64,000 nt of DNA from Pseudomonas baltica (GTDB lineage Bacteria > Pseudomonadota > Gammaproteobacteria > Pseudomonadales > Pseudomonadaceae), in the NCBI RefSeq assembly GCF_014235765.1, contig NZ_JACMYH010000001.1:992001-1056000 (forward strand), given 5' to 3'. Shown in pieces: positions 7,605 to 17,901 of this stretch. A program made the position numbers and the translations under genes. Position 1 is the first letter of the stretch; each line of letters starts with the position of its first letter. The notes under the pieces were generated by a model. That model searched no databases. It saw only the letters and a program-made list of their open reading frames with translations, and was not told the DNA's origin.

Positions 7605-8831
7605 TCACCGCCCGTCGAGCCTGGCTCCGCCGGCCCAGGACGTGCTGCGTGGCGGCAGTTGGGTGTTCGCGTGCCAGCTTCGCTGCAAGGTAGCGCGCCA
7701 GACCTCCGGGCGCGCCTCGGCGATCACCTCGTCGATCAGCGCATCGATGAACCGGGTGTCGCGGTGATGCGGCGTGGTGATCAGGTGCGCGGTATCGCCC
7801 GAGGTGGCCAGACCGTACTTGCGGGCAATCCCCGGCGACGGACAGGGAAACACCACAGTGATGGAGTTCGGGTTGCGCCACGCGTCGATGCCGCCGGCAC
7901 GCAACCGATTGACCGCGTATTGGGCGCTCTTCAGGCTGTGCGCGACCCGGCGGCGCCACTGGGCTGGCGAATGGGTGCGCAGCGCCGCCCACATGATCAT
8001 CGGCGTGTGGCCGTTGCGCGAACCGCTGATGGTCTTGTCGCTCGCCGAAATGTAGTCCACCTCCACCGAGATGCGCTCGACGTTCCTGCGTTTGGCCACG
8101 ACAATGCCGCAGGGAATCGGCGAGCCGATCATCTTGTGCCCGGATACGCAGATCGAATCGATACCCGCGGCAAAGGTGAACGGCTGCGGCGTATCCACGA
8201 ACGGCAGAATCATCCCGCTCAGCGCGGCATCGGCGTGCAGGTAGTAGTCGCGCCGCGCAATACCGGCCTGTTGCAGACGTGCCTGGATGATGGCGATGTC
8301 GTCGACGGCGCCGCGCATGGTCGTGCCGATGTTGGCGAAGATGATCGGGTGCCTTTCCCCGTCCGCTGCGATCTTCGCCAGCAAGTCGTCATAGTCGATC
8401 TCGCCATTGGGCAGCGCGTCCACGGCGCGGCATTTGATGCGCAGCAGCTTGACGATCTTGGCCACCGAATAGTGGGTGTCCCGCGAATAGTACAAGGTGC
8501 CATCGGGAAACAGCTCCCGTGCCAGGTAGCAACCGAACATGTTGCCCTCGGTGCCGCCGTTGGTGACATAGCCCCAGCTGTCCTCACGGCGAATATCGAA
8601 CAGATCGGCGAAGTACGCCATGACGTCCTTTTCGAAGTCGAAGGAGTTGAGCACGTAGTTGCTGTGTTCGCCCCAGTCGCCGCAATTGTTGATGGAAAAG
8701 CGCAGGAAGCGCTCAAGTGCGCTGTAGTCGAAATCGGCATTTTCCGGGTAGCCAATGTTGAAGAACTGATGCTCCAGGCAGTGTCGCCAGAAATCATCGA
8801 GTCGGGCGGTGTCGGCAGTAGACAATGTCAT
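7605..8831 (-). CDS. pmsA: Pyridoxal-phosphate histidine decarboxylase
   Basis: This is a 408-residue group II, PLP-dependent decarboxylase. [12 protein letters not shown] (90-100) and the catalytic lysine Lys233 in [13 protein letters not shown] match bacterial PLP histidine decarboxylases. It makes histamine, which after N-hydroxylation is a building block of pseudomonine. The start at 8831 has AAAGGATC in front; the longer frame to 8930 overlaps pmsE and is rejected. It lies 62 bases after pmsE and 58 before pmsB in one leftward operon. Confidence 0.92.
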   Translation of the reverse strand: MTLSTADTARLDDFWRHCLEHQFFNIGYPENADFDYSALERFLRFSINNCGDWGEHSNYVLNSFDFEKDVMAYFADLFDIRREDSWGYVTNGGTEGNMFGCYLARELFPDGTLYYSRDTHYSVAKIVKLLRIKCRAVDALPNGEIDYDDLLAKIAADGERHPIIFANIGTTMRGAVDDIAIIQARLQQAGIARRDYYLHADAALSGMILPFVDTPQPFTFAAGIDSICVSGHKMIGSPIPCGIVVAKRRNVERISVEVDYISASDKTISGSRNGHTPMIMWAALRTHSPAQWRRRVAHSLKSAQYAVNRLRAGGIDAWRNPNSITVVFPCPSPGIARKYGLATSGDTAHLITTPHHRDTRFIDALIDEVIAEARPEVWRATLQRSWHANTQLPPRSTSWAGGARLDGR

Positions 8832-8893
8832 TGTGGATCCTTTCTGGAATGACCAGGCGAGCCGCACTGCACCGGCACGGCTCGCCGTTTGAA

Positions 8894-10729
8894 TCAGGCA
8901 GCTTTCTGACGGCTCTCGACCAGTGCCCACCAGTTGGCCAGGGTCGGTTCGGTGGCCAGCTCCTCGAAGCTCACGGCCACGCCGCGCTCCTTGAGCTCGG
9001 CCGCCAGGCGCATCACCTGGAGGGAATCCAGGCCGTAGAAAATCAGATTCTCCTGAGGGTCGAGGGCTTCACCGTCCTCGATCAGTTGCAGCAGACGTGT
9101 CTGCAGCCAGCTGCGGTTGTCTTCCACCGCCAGCAGCTGGCGCAGCCGCTTCTTGTCGATCTTGCCCACGGCCGTCAACGGCATGCTGGGGATCATGCGG
9201 ATACGATCGGGCAATTTGTATTCGGCGATGCCCAGCGCCAGCAGGTGACGGCGCAGCGCGGGCGCCTTGAGGGTCGGATCGCGAGTGACCACGAACGCGC
9301 AGCTCTTCTCGCCCAGGGCCTGGTCCGGCATTGCCACCAGCCCGGCATGGGTCACGTCCGGGTGCAGCACGATGAGGTTTTCGATCTCTTCGGAAGCGAT
9401 CTTCTCGCCACCACGATTGACCTGATCCTTGATACGGCCCACCACACGCAGATCACCGCTGGGCAGGCGCTGCACCAGGTCGCCGGAATAGTAATAGCCC
9501 TGTTCGTCGAACGCCTGGGCGTTCTGCTCCGGGCTGTTGTAATAGCCGCAGAAGGTGTACGGGCCTCGGGTGGCGAGCATTCCCGTCTCGCCGGTGGGTA
9601 CCTCGGCGCCCTGCTCGTCGACGATCCGGATTTCATCGCCGAGGCTGACCGGACGCCCCTGGGTGGTGAACACCTGCTCGTCGCTGTCGTCCAGGCGGGT
9701 GTAGTTGATCAACCCTTCGGCCATGCCGAACACCTGCTGCAACTGGCAGCCCAGCACCGTCGGCACCTGGCGCGCCAACGAGTCGGCGAACACCGCGCCG
9801 CCCACTTGCAGGTAGCGCAGCGATTGCAGCTGCGGGCGGTGCTGAGGCGCGGCCTGCAGCCACAGGGCCACGGCACTGGGCACCAGGGCCACGGTGTTGA
9901 CCGTGTGCCGCTGGATGAGCGCGAAGCACGCGGCCGGCTCGGGGTTGTCCGCCATGATCACGCAGCCACCGGCATAGAACACGCCCAGCGCGCCTGGCGA
10001 GCTGAGCAGGAAATTGTGTGCGGCCGGCAGGGCACACAGAAAGCGTGTCTGTGTCGTAAGGGCGCAGACTTCGGCGCAGGCGCGCGCGTTGTAGTGGTAG
10101 TCGTTGTGGGTACGCGGGATCAATTTGGGCGTGCCGGTGCTGCCCCCGGACAACTGGAACAGCGCCACTTCATCGGCGGCTGTGGGCGCGTAGGCGACCT
10201 GCTCGGTGGCCGGCGTCTCGAGCCATTGGGCGAGGCTGTGCTGGTTGCGCGAATCGCCCAGAAACAGAGCGACCCGAGGCTGGGCCGTCGCTTGTTCGAA
10301 CAGGCTTTCATAGCTGTCATCGCGAAACACTTCGTGCTCGCGCGAGGCGATCAACAATTGCGGCGACAGCTGCTTGACGTACGCCCCCAGCTCCAGCTTG
10401 CGGTGGCTGAACAACGCATTGAGCGGCACGATGCCGGCCTTGAACAAGGCAAACAATACAATGTAGAACTCGGCAATGTTGGGCAGCTGGACCAGCGCCG
10501 CATCGCCACGGCCCAGGCCGCACGCAGCCAGGCGCGAGGCCAGGTTGGACGAGAGACGGTCAAGCTCGGTGTAGGTGAAGCTACGCTCGCCGCAGATGAT
10601 CGCCGGCGCGTCGGGTTGTGCCTGGCAGCGCTCTTCGAGGATCCGCGTCAGTGGCCGGTCGAGCCAGTAGCCAAGGTCGCGGTAGGCCTGGGCACGGTCC
10701 TGTGGCCAGCGGGTGAATTCGATAGTCAT
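8894..10729 (-). CDS. pmsE: Salicylate-AMP ligase with C-terminal aryl carrier domain
   Basis: This is a two-domain starter enzyme of about 611 residues. The adenylation domain, of the EntE/PchD type, has [55 protein letters not shown] and a C-terminal lysine in [10 protein letters not shown]. It is followed by a short aryl carrier domain with [11 protein letters not shown], where the serine (about residue 569) is the phosphopantetheine site. It activates salicylate and keeps it on its own carrier domain. In acinetobactin synthesis the carrier is instead a separate protein or part of the isochorismatase. ATG 10729 is chosen, though ATG 10744 in the same frame is possible. It follows pmsC closely. 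Confidence 0.92.
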   Translation of the reverse strand: MTIEFTRWPQDRAQAYRDLGYWLDRPLTRILEERCQAQPDAPAIICGERSFTYTELDRLSSNLASRLAACGLGRGDAALVQLPNIAEFYIVLFALFKAGIVPLNALFSHRKLELGAYVKQLSPQLLIASREHEVFRDDSYESLFEQATAQPRVALFLGDSRNQHSLAQWLETPATEQVAYAPTAADEVALFQLSGGSTGTPKLIPRTHNDYHYNARACAEVCALTTQTRFLCALPAAHNFLLSSPGALGVFYAGGCVIMADNPEPAACFALIQRHTVNTVALVPSAVALWLQAAPQHRPQLQSLRYLQVGGAVFADSLARQVPTVLGCQLQQVFGMAEGLINYTRLDDSDEQVFTTQGRPVSLGDEIRIVDEQGAEVPTGETGMLATRGPYTFCGYYNSPEQNAQAFDEQGYYYSGDLVQRLPSGDLRVVGRIKDQVNRGGEKIASEEIENLIVLHPDVTHAGLVAMPDQALGEKSCAFVVTRDPTLKAPALRRHLLALGIAEYKLPDRIRMIPSMPLTAVGKIDKKRLRQLLAVEDNRSWLQTRLLQLIEDGEALDPQENLIFYGLDSLQVMRLAAELKERGVAVSFEELATEPTLANWWALVESRQKAA

Positions 10730-10757
10730 GGTTTCACTCGTCATGAGGAAGGGGAAA

Positions 10758-11933
10758 TCACGCGTGCAGTCCGCACGCCTGGAGCATGGTGCGCAGCTTG
10801 GTCTGGACCTCGGCCCATTCCGCCGCCGGTTGCGAGGCTTCGACGATACCGGCGCCGGCGAACAGCCTGACTTTGGGGCCGGCGACCGTACCGCAGCGAA
10901 TGGTCACGACCCATTCGCCGTTGCCCTGGGCGTCGCACCAGCCGACCATGCCGGTGAACAGGCCGCGCTCGGTGGGTTCGACGAAACGAATCAGACGCCG
11001 CGCCAATTCGGTGGGAAAACCGCACACGGCAGGCGTGGGATGCAGGCGACAGGCCAGTTGCAGAGCCGACACGGAGGCGTCGGCCAATGTGCCTTCGATG
11101 CGCGTCGACAGGTGCCAGAGGGTCGGGGTGCTGATCAGCGAAGGCCGTTGCGGTACGTCCAGCCGCGTGCACAGCTCGCTGACCCGCGCGGCGATGTCTG
11201 CGGTGACGAAGCCATGCTCGTAGTGGTCCTTGTCCGATTCGGACAACCACTGGGCATTGCGTCGATCGGCGTCGGCATCGGTCATGCGCTTGGCCGAACC
11301 GGCCAGCGGATTGGAAACGAACGAGGCGCCGTGCTTGCGCACCAGCAACTCGGGGCTCACGCCCAGCAGGGTGGCGCCGTCGGCCATGGGCACGCGAAAG
11401 TGATAGCCGCTGGGGTTCTGCACCCGCAGGTTATGGGCCAGGGCATTCACGTCGATGGCCTGGCTGAACACCAGTTCGCGCTGCACCGACAGCACCGCCT
11501 TGCGCACGTCGCTGTAGCCGAAGTTGGCCACGGCGTGCTCGACCGAGCGCATGAACGCGTGCTGGTCGGGCAGGTTACGCTGCTCCAGCAACGACGGCAT
11601 GGGGCTCGGCGTACCCGCCCCGCCCGGCTCCAAATCGTGCCACTGCGCCTGCTCCGGAACGTAGAGGCACGACGCTTCGGACGGGTCGAAGGGAATCGCA
11701 CCGACCACCATCGGCACGGCCTGCCCGGCCTTTCGCGCCTGCTCGAAAGCGCGCTGGATGGCTTGCTGGAAGCGACCCTGCGCGTCCTGCCCGCCCACCG
11801 CCGGAGTCTCGATGCGCTGTGCCAGCCCGCGGGCACGCAACTCGCGCTGACCCGACATGAACGAAAAATTGTCATCTTGCACACCGTGTTGCACGTCTTG
11901 CGGCGCAGTCGCCCTGACGATGGCTGATCTCAT
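10758..11933 (-). CDS. pmsC: Isochorismate synthase
   Basis: This 391-residue chorismate-binding enzyme of the EntC/DhbC/PchA family converts chorismate to isochorismate, the first step to salicylate. Visible blocks are GVSPELLVRKHGASFVSNPLAGS, LHPTPAVCGFPTELA and EPTERGLFTGMVGWCD, with GAGIV near the end. GGAGG stands 11 bases before the ATG. It is the first gene of the leftward pms operon, and its promoter lies in a 117-base region shared with pmsD. Confidence 0.93.
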   Translation of the reverse strand: MRSAIVRATAPQDVQHGVQDDNFSFMSGQRELRARGLAQRIETPAVGGQDAQGRFQQAIQRAFEQARKAGQAVPMVVGAIPFDPSEASCLYVPEQAQWHDLEPGGAGTPSPMPSLLEQRNLPDQHAFMRSVEHAVANFGYSDVRKAVLSVQRELVFSQAIDVNALAHNLRVQNPSGYHFRVPMADGATLLGVSPELLVRKHGASFVSNPLAGSAKRMTDADADRRNAQWLSESDKDHYEHGFVTADIAARVSELCTRLDVPQRPSLISTPTLWHLSTRIEGTLADASVSALQLACRLHPTPAVCGFPTELARRLIRFVEPTERGLFTGMVGWCDAQGNGEWVVTIRCGTVAGPKVRLFAGAGIVEASQPAAEWAEVQTKLRTMLQACGLHA

Positions 11934-11976
11934 CTGAGGTGTCGCCTCCCTGCCCTGGAATGTAAGTTTTAATTGC

Positions 11977-11998
11977 GAATGTGAATGATTATTGTTTC
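11977..11998. promoter_or_regulatory. Fur-box-like sequence between pmsC and pmsD
   Basis: GAATGTGAATGATTATTGTTTC is an imperfect match to the Fur consensus (GATAATGATAATCATTATC, read as three NATWAT hexamers). It lies in the 117-base region between the divergent pmsC and pmsD starts, so iron-loaded Fur could repress both directions. The match is weaker than the box at 20184. Assigned by eye only. Confidence 0.5.
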
Positions 11999-12050
11999 TA
12001 ATGGTGACGACATAAACGGAACGTTGTCAATCACGTGAGACGAGTGAGCC

Positions 12051-15000
12051 ATGCGAGAATTAACTTCGATGCAAGCCGCCTGCTGGATCGGGCGTACTGC
12101 TCATGCGGCCTTGGGGAACGTGTCAGCTCACCTGTACGCCGAGTTCGATGGCGCTGGAATCGACCTCGAACGCCTGCGCTCGGCGCTGCAAGATGCCTGT
12201 AGCCGTCACCCCATGCTGCGCCTGCGGGTCAGCCCCGAGGGCTTGCAACACACCCCACCAACGGCGCGCGGGCCGGCGCTTGAAGTCGACGACTTGAGCG
12301 ATCTGCCGGCCGTGCAATTGCAACAGGCGCTACAGCGCAAACGCGAAGCCTGGACCCATCAGCAGCTGGATCTGGTAGACGTCGGCGGGCTGCGCGTGGG
12401 CGTCAGCCTGCTGCCCGAGAATCGCTTCCGCCTGCACGTCGACAGCGACATGATCGCCATCGACCCGTCCAGTTTTCCCACGCTGATGGAAGACCTGGCC
12501 GTCGGTTACGAAGCACCCGAGCAGCCGGCTTCGACGCCGCCGACGTTTTTCCAGTGGCTGGACACCTTGCGGGCAGACCCTGCGGTGAAGGCTGCCCGCG
12601 ACCGCGATCGCCACTGGTGGCGCCAGCGCCTGGACCACATCGCGCCCGCCCCAACCCTGCCCCTGCTCGAATCAAGCGCAGCGCAGCCGCACAGCCAGCG
12701 CCTGCATACCTGGCTCGACGCCGGGCACTACCAAGCCCTGCAGAAGCTGGCGCGGGAGCGCCGACTGACCCTGTCCAGCCTGATGCTGGGGCTGTTCGCG
12801 TCGGTGCTGGGCGAGCGCACCGGCGATCCACGCTTTCGCCTCAATGTCCCCAGCTTCTGGCGCGCGCCGGTGCAGCCCCAGGTGCAGGGCATCATCGGCG
12901 AATTCGCCAACGTGCTGATCATCGACGTGGAGATGGCCGACGCCAGCAGTCCCGCGACTCTGTGCCGACAGCTGGGTGACAGCCTGATCCAGGCCCTGGA
13001 GCACTGCGCCTATTCCGGCGTCGAACTGATGCGCGACCTGTCGCGGCATACGGGCTCGGCGCAACTGGCGCCGGTGGTCTTCACCGCTGCGTTGGAGCGC
13101 AGCAAGGGCGAGCTGTTCTCCGAACGTGTGCGGCGGGCGTTCGGCCCGATGAACTGGGTGATCTCCCAAGGTCCGCAGGTGGCCCTGGACGTTCAGGTCG
13201 CTCACATCGACGAAGGGCTTTCGATCAACTGGGATATCCGTGTCGATGCCCTGCCGCTGGCCTGGGTGTCCCCTCTGTTCGAGCGCTTCGTCGCGCGGGT
13301 GCAAGCGGTTGCCGCCGATCCGACCCGCCTGGATCAACCCCTGTCGCCGCCGCCGGCCCGACGCCCGTTGAACGCTTTGCAGCAGGCCTACCTGCTGGGG
13401 CGCGGCGCGCACATGCCGCTGGGCGGCGTGGCCATGCAGGAATTTCGCGAATACCGCGGGCACATCGACACAGCCGTGCTGCGTGCCCGCCTGGCCGACA
13501 TGGTCCGGCGCCACCCGAGCCTGCGTACCCACATCGATGCCCAGCGCTGCGTGCAGTACGTCAGCGATGTGGCCGAGCCCCATCTGGATGAAATCGACCT
13601 GCGCCACTTGCCCCTGAGCGATGGCCTGCGCGAGGTGGAAGAGCGCCGCGAAGCTTACGCACATGCCGTATTCGGCCTGCACGCGGCGCCGTGGAACGTC
13701 ACGCTGTTCGAACTGGCCCAGGACCAGCACGTCGTGTTCGTGCGCATGGACGCCCTGATTGTGGACGGCCACTCCATCGCAGCGTTGCTGGTGGAGTTGT
13801 TCACCGGCACGCCCGAGCAGCCCTCGGCAGCAGCGGCCCCGCTGCCAGCGCCGGACGCGAGCGAGCAACGCAAGGCAGACATGGCCTACTGGCGCGAGAA
13901 GCTCGCGGCAGTCAGCGGGCCGCCCTGCCTGCCGTGGAAACGGCCGCTTGCCCAGGCCGGTCCGTCTCGCTACCAACGGCAGAGTCTGCAGGTGCCCCAA
14001 TCGCGCTTTGCAGCGCTGAGCCGACGGGCCGCACAACAGCGCCTGTTCAAGAATTCCGCACTGATGGCGGTGGTTCTGGAAGTGCTCTCGCACTGGCTCG
14101 ACGAGGGCGATCTGTGCGTCGCCCTGCCGGTCGCGCCAACCCGCAGCGCCGACCTGGCCAACCACTCGAGCTTTATCGCCATCAACTGGATTGCCGATCG
14201 GCGCCCGTTCACCGAACGTGCCAAGGCGCTGCAGGTGGATGTGCTGGAGGGACTGCAGCACCTGGCGTATTCCGGGGTCGACCTGACTCGTTTGCTGTTC
14301 GAGCGCCACGGCCCGGGGCCGGTGTTGCCGGTGGTGATCACCAGCGGCCTGTCGTGGCCGGTGACGCCAGCCGACAGCGCCATGAGCCTGCACGGCGGGC
14401 TGACCCAGACGCCGCAGGTGGCCATGGACATTCGCCTGTCGACCGACGCCCAAGGCTCGCTGCGGGTCGATATCGACTATGCGCACGAGGTGATGGATTC
14501 GGCGCAAGTCAGCGACATTCTGCGCATGCTGGACGACGCCGTCAGCCAGATCGCCGCCCACGACAGCTTCACCCTGGAAACGGCGCCGCTGCTCGACACC
14601 GCCCACTATCGCCGCAACAGCCCCGAGCGCGATGCCTGCCAGGCACCTTTCCTGGCCCACATCGCCGAGCAGGTTTTCGATGCCGACAACACCCGCACTG
14701 CACTCATCTGCGGATCCCGGCGGCTGAGCTACGCCGAACTGGGCGACGGCGTGGCACGGGTGATCGCCGCCTTGCAGGCCCGAGGTCTCACCCGCGGTCA
14801 CGTGATCGCGATCTGTCTGCCGCGCAGCCCGGAGCACACGATGCTGACCCTGGCCTGCGCGCTGACGGGTGTGATCTGGGTGCCCATCGATGCTCAAGCA
14901 CCCGAGCAACGCCGCCGCTACCTGCTGGACAACTGCCAACCTGATCTGGTCGTACTGGCCGATCTCGAACCCATCGAACAGCCAATGGCCATCATGGCCG

Positions 15001-16409
15001 AGCTGCTCGCCAAGCACGCGCCCTTCCCCGTGTCGTTGCCCGATTTTTCCCTGAGTGAAGCGCCCGCCTATTATCTGTACACCTCGGGGACCACGGGCCA
15101 ACCCAAATGCGTGGTGCTGAACAACCGCGCGACCGCCAACGTCATCGGCAGCACGCTGGCGCGGTGGCAAGTCAGCCAGAACGACGTGCTCATGTCAGTG
15201 ACGCCGCTGCACCACGACATGTCGCTGTTCGACGTCTTCGGCAGCCTCAGCGCCGGAGCCACGCTGGTGCTGCCGGCGGTGAACGAGGACAAGGACGCGG
15301 TGCGTTGGAACCAGTTGATCGCCGAGCATCGGGTCAGCCTCTGGTGTTCGGTACCAGCGATCGTGGAAATGCTCCTGGCCGGTCGCGGCGAGCATGACCT
15401 GCGCAGCCTGCGCCTGATCGCCCAGGGTGGCGACTACATCAAGCCGGTGGTGATCGCCCAGTTGCGCGAATGCCTGCCGCACGCCCGCCTGATCTCCCTG
15501 GGCGGGCCCACCGAAACCACCATCTGGAGCATCTGGCACGAGATCGGCAGCGACGACCGCACGCTGATTCCCTACGGCGAGCCGTTGCCGGGCAACCGTT
15601 ACCTGCTGCTCGATGACCACGGCCAGCATTGCCCGCCGGGCGTTGTGGGGCGTATCCATACCGCGGGCGTGAACCTGGCGCTCGGTTATCTGGAAGGCGG
15701 CGAATACGCGCAGACCGATTTCATCACGGTCGGCGATGAACAGGGACAACCGATCAGGGCCTTCCGCAGCGGTGACCGCGGACGCTATCGCGCGGATGGC
15801 ACCCTGATCTTCGACAGCCGGGTCAACGGCTATGTGAAGGTGCGCGGCGTGCGCGTCTCGCTGCCCGATGTCGAGAAGGTCCTGAGCAACCATCCTGCGC
15901 TGTGCCAGGTGCTGGTAGTGGATTACCAGGACTCCAGCCAGGGCGAAACCAACCTCGGCGTGCTGTACGTGAGCGCTGCCGGCATGCCGCCAGTCAGCGT
16001 CGTCCAAGTGCGCAATTACGCCCGCGAACACCTGCAGCCTTCGCACCTGCCAACGCGCCTGCTGGCCGTCAACCAGCTGCCGCTGTCGCAGAACGGCAAG
16101 GTCGACCGCCGGCAGGCACGCGCGCTGCTCGCCGTACCGGCCACCGAGTCGTCGCCGGCTGCCGACACGCTGGCGCTGTCCGTGCTGCAGGTCTACCTGA
16201 GCGTGTTGGGCCGCCCGGCGCAGCATGCCGACGACGTTACCACCCACTTCATCAGCCTGGGCTTGCGACCACAGCACCTGAAAGCCATTGCGGCCGGGCT
16301 ACGCGAGCGTTTCGCAGTGACGTTGTCGCCCGGCCAGCTACTGCAGTGCCGCAATGCCCACGACGTGCAGCGCCTGCTCGCCAAGAGCGCAGCCACGTTG
16401 ACCGACTGA
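12051..16409 (+). CDS. pmsD: NRPS: cyclisation-cyclisation-adenylation with a carrier-like C-terminus
   Basis: This is a 1452-residue nonribosomal peptide synthetase. Cyclisation domain 1 (about 1-435) has the DxxxxDxxS signature at Asp133, Asp138 and Ser141. Cyclisation domain 2 (about 440-860) has it at Asp567, Asp572 and Ser575. An adenylation domain (about 880-1370) shows [12 protein letters not shown] (1008-1019), [18 protein letters not shown] and NGKVDRRQ. The last 70 residues look like a carrier domain, but LGG(H/D)S is replaced by [13 protein letters not shown] (about 1401-1413), with no serine at the phosphopantetheine position. The enzyme should activate threonine and form the oxazoline. 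Its chain-bearing carrier is then probably that of PmsG. The N-hydroxylase gene starts 62 bases downstream. Confidence 0.9.
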   Translation: MRELTSMQAACWIGRTAHAALGNVSAHLYAEFDGAGIDLERLRSALQDACSRHPMLRLRVSPEGLQHTPPTARGPALEVDDLSDLPAVQLQQALQRKREAWTHQQLDLVDVGGLRVGVSLLPENRFRLHVDSDMIAIDPSSFPTLMEDLAVGYEAPEQPASTPPTFFQWLDTLRADPAVKAARDRDRHWWRQRLDHIAPAPTLPLLESSAAQPHSQRLHTWLDAGHYQALQKLARERRLTLSSLMLGLFASVLGERTGDPRFRLNVPSFWRAPVQPQVQGIIGEFANVLIIDVEMADASSPATLCRQLGDSLIQALEHCAYSGVELMRDLSRHTGSAQLAPVVFTAALERSKGELFSERVRRAFGPMNWVISQGPQVALDVQVAHIDEGLSINWDIRVDALPLAWVSPLFERFVARVQAVAADPTRLDQPLSPPPARRPLNALQQAYLLGRGAHMPLGGVAMQEFREYRGHIDTAVLRARLADMVRRHPSLRTHIDAQRCVQYVSDVAEPHLDEIDLRHLPLSDGLREVEERREAYAHAVFGLHAAPWNVTLFELAQDQHVVFVRMDALIVDGHSIAALLVELFTGTPEQPSAAAAPLPAPDASEQRKADMAYWREKLAAVSGPPCLPWKRPLAQAGPSRYQRQSLQVPQSRFAALSRRAAQQRLFKNSALMAVVLEVLSHWLDEGDLCVALPVAPTRSADLANHSSFIAINWIADRRPFTERAKALQVDVLEGLQHLAYSGVDLTRLLFERHGPGPVLPVVITSGLSWPVTPADSAMSLHGGLTQTPQVAMDIRLSTDAQGSLRVDIDYAHEVMDSAQVSDILRMLDDAVSQIAAHDSFTLETAPLLDTAHYRRNSPERDACQAPFLAHIAEQVFDADNTRTALICGSRRLSYAELGDGVARVIAALQARGLTRGHVIAICLPRSPEHTMLTLACALTGVIWVPIDAQAPEQRRRYLLDNCQPDLVVLADLEPIEQPMAIMAELLAKHAPFPVSLPDFSLSEAPAYYLYTSGTTGQPKCVVLNNRATANVIGSTLARWQVSQNDVLMSVTPLHHDMSLFDVFGSLSAGATLVLPAVNEDKDAVRWNQLIAEHRVSLWCSVPAIVEMLLAGRGEHDLRSLRLIAQGGDYIKPVVIAQLRECLPHARLISLGGPTETTIWSIWHEIGSDDRTLIPYGEPLPGNRYLLLDDHGQHCPPGVVGRIHTAGVNLALGYLEGGEYAQTDFITVGDEQGQPIRAFRSGDRGRYRADGTLIFDSRVNGYVKVRGVRVSLPDVEKVLSNHPALCQVLVVDYQDSSQGETNLGVLYVSAAGMPPVSVVQVRNYAREHLQPSHLPTRLLAVNQLPLSQNGKVDRRQARALLAVPATESSPAADTLALSVLQVYLSVLGRPAQHADDVTTHFISLGLRPQHLKAIAAGLRERFAVTLSPGQLLQCRNAHDVQRLLAKSAATLTD

Positions 16410-16470
16410 ATCGAATGCGGCGCCCTGCAACGGCGTCGCGCCCACCCGACAATGCTCATGGAGAGACGGG

Positions 16471-17790
16471 ATGACGGATGTAACGACGATAGACATTGCA
16501 GGCATAGGCATCGGCCCGTTCAATCTGGGCCTGGCCGCGCTGCTCGATGGCCACCCCGAGGTGAGTCATCTGTTCCTGGAACGCAAGAGCGAGTTTCGCT
16601 GGCACGAAGGCCTGCTCCTTCCCGGCACCACCTTGCAGGTGCCCTTTCTGGCGGACCTGGTGACCATGGCCGATCCAACCCACCCGTTGAGCTACCTCAA
16701 TTACCTGCATCACCACGATCGGCTGCACGCGTTCTATTACTACGACAACTTCCAGGTACCTCGGCTGGAATACGACCACTACTGCCGCTGGGCAGCGCAG
16801 CGCCTGGGTGCCTGCCGTTTCGACGAGGAAGTCTGCGAGGTGACCCATGACGCCGACACCCAGCGTTTCCTGATCCAGAGCCAGTCGATCTCGGGGTTCA
16901 AGCGTCAATACCGCAGCCGACACCTGGCCGTAGGCATCGGCACCCAGCCCCTGCTGCCCCAGTGGGCACAGGTCAGGAGCACTGCGCCGATCATGCACTC
17001 GGCGCAATTCGGCAAACGTCAGGCGGAACTGGCCGAGTGCCGGCAGGTTACCGTCATCGGTTCCGGGCAAAGCGCAGCGGAATGTGTACTGGCACTGTTC
17101 AGCGAACTGACGCCGGCGCGGGTCGCGGCAGGCGCCTCGATCCGCTGGATCACGCGCTCGCCGGGCTTTCATCCGATGGAGTACTCAAAGCTGGGCCAGG
17201 AATGCTTCACCCCTGCCTATATGGACTACTTCCATAGTCTGGCGCCCGAGCGACGGCGCGAAGTGGTTGCCGGGCAAGGGTTGCTGTACAAGGGCATCAG
17301 TTTTTCGACCATCGGCGCCTTGTACGACCTGATCTACGAGCGCTCCATCGGCGGGCGTGACCCAGGGCTGACCTTGCTGTCGAACTGCGAGGTGCAGCGT
17401 GTGGAGGATGTTCACGGCGCACTGCGTATCGCCTACCGGCACCGTGAACTGGACCAGACCGGCACGCTCGAAGCGGACGCCATCGTTGCGGCGACCGGTT
17501 ACCGGCACACCTGGCCGCAGTGGTTCGAACGGCTCAAGGACACACTGCTGGACACCGACAGCTATGGTGACTGCGTGGTGCAGGCGGATTTCACCGCGCG
17601 CCGCCGTGACGACGGCGCCGGCAAGATCTTCATCCAGAACGCGGAAATCTTTCAGCACGGCGTCGGCTCACCCGACCTGGGGATCGCCCCGACGCGCAAC
17701 GCCACCATCGTCAACCAACTGCTGGGGCGCGCCCGCTACCGACTGCCGAAACGTTCGTCGTTCCAGCGCTACGGCATGCATCAGGACTGA
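16471..17790 (+). CDS. Histamine/ornithine-type N-monooxygenase
   Basis: This is a 439-residue flavin N-hydroxylase of the ornithine/lysine N-oxygenase family, like BasC of the acinetobactin pathway. It has the FAD site GIGIGPFNLG near the N-terminus, the NADPH site VIGSGQSAAE at about 190-200, and ATGYRH at about 345. In this locus its substrate should be histamine from PmsA, giving the N-hydroxyhistamine that ends pseudomonine. It is cotranscribed with pmsD; GGAGAGACGG precedes the ATG. Ornithine as substrate is not excluded by sequence alone. Confidence 0.88.
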   Translation: MTDVTTIDIAGIGIGPFNLGLAALLDGHPEVSHLFLERKSEFRWHEGLLLPGTTLQVPFLADLVTMADPTHPLSYLNYLHHHDRLHAFYYYDNFQVPRLEYDHYCRWAAQRLGACRFDEEVCEVTHDADTQRFLIQSQSISGFKRQYRSRHLAVGIGTQPLLPQWAQVRSTAPIMHSAQFGKRQAELAECRQVTVIGSGQSAAECVLALFSELTPARVAAGASIRWITRSPGFHPMEYSKLGQECFTPAYMDYFHSLAPERRREVVAGQGLLYKGISFSTIGALYDLIYERSIGGRDPGLTLLSNCEVQRVEDVHGALRIAYRHRELDQTGTLEADAIVAATGYRHTWPQWFERLKDTLLDTDSYGDCVVQADFTARRRDDGAGKIFIQNAEIFQHGVGSPDLGIAPTRNATIVNQLLGRARYRLPKRSSFQRYGMHQD

Positions 17791-17800
17791 ACCGCGCCCC

Positions 17801-17895
17801 TCCGTAGGAGCGGTCCGTGGCCGCGAAAATCACACCGCGGTCAGCCTGATGCACCGCGGTGAACCCTTCGCGGCCGATGACCGCTCCTACAGGGG
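17801..17895. repeat. REP inverted pair (GTAGGAGCGGTCCGTGG family)
   Basis: CGTAGGAGCGGTCCGTGGCC and its inverse face each other across about 45 bases, between the convergent N-hydroxylase and pmsG genes. It belongs to the family tandemly amplified at 36905-37328. It may serve as a transcription stop for both sides. Confidence 0.88.
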
Positions 17896-17901
17896 GTCGC
17901 G

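Noticed and set aside
8825..10870. 681-residue open frame on the plus strand over pmsE
   Set aside because: Shadow of the minus-strand salicylate ligase, whose motifs are unmistakable.
12672..15170. 832-residue open frame on the minus strand inside pmsD
   Set aside because: Long antisense frame caused by high GC; its composition is low-complexity (Gln, His, Gly, Arg) with no domain, and the + strand has clear NRPS motifs throughout.
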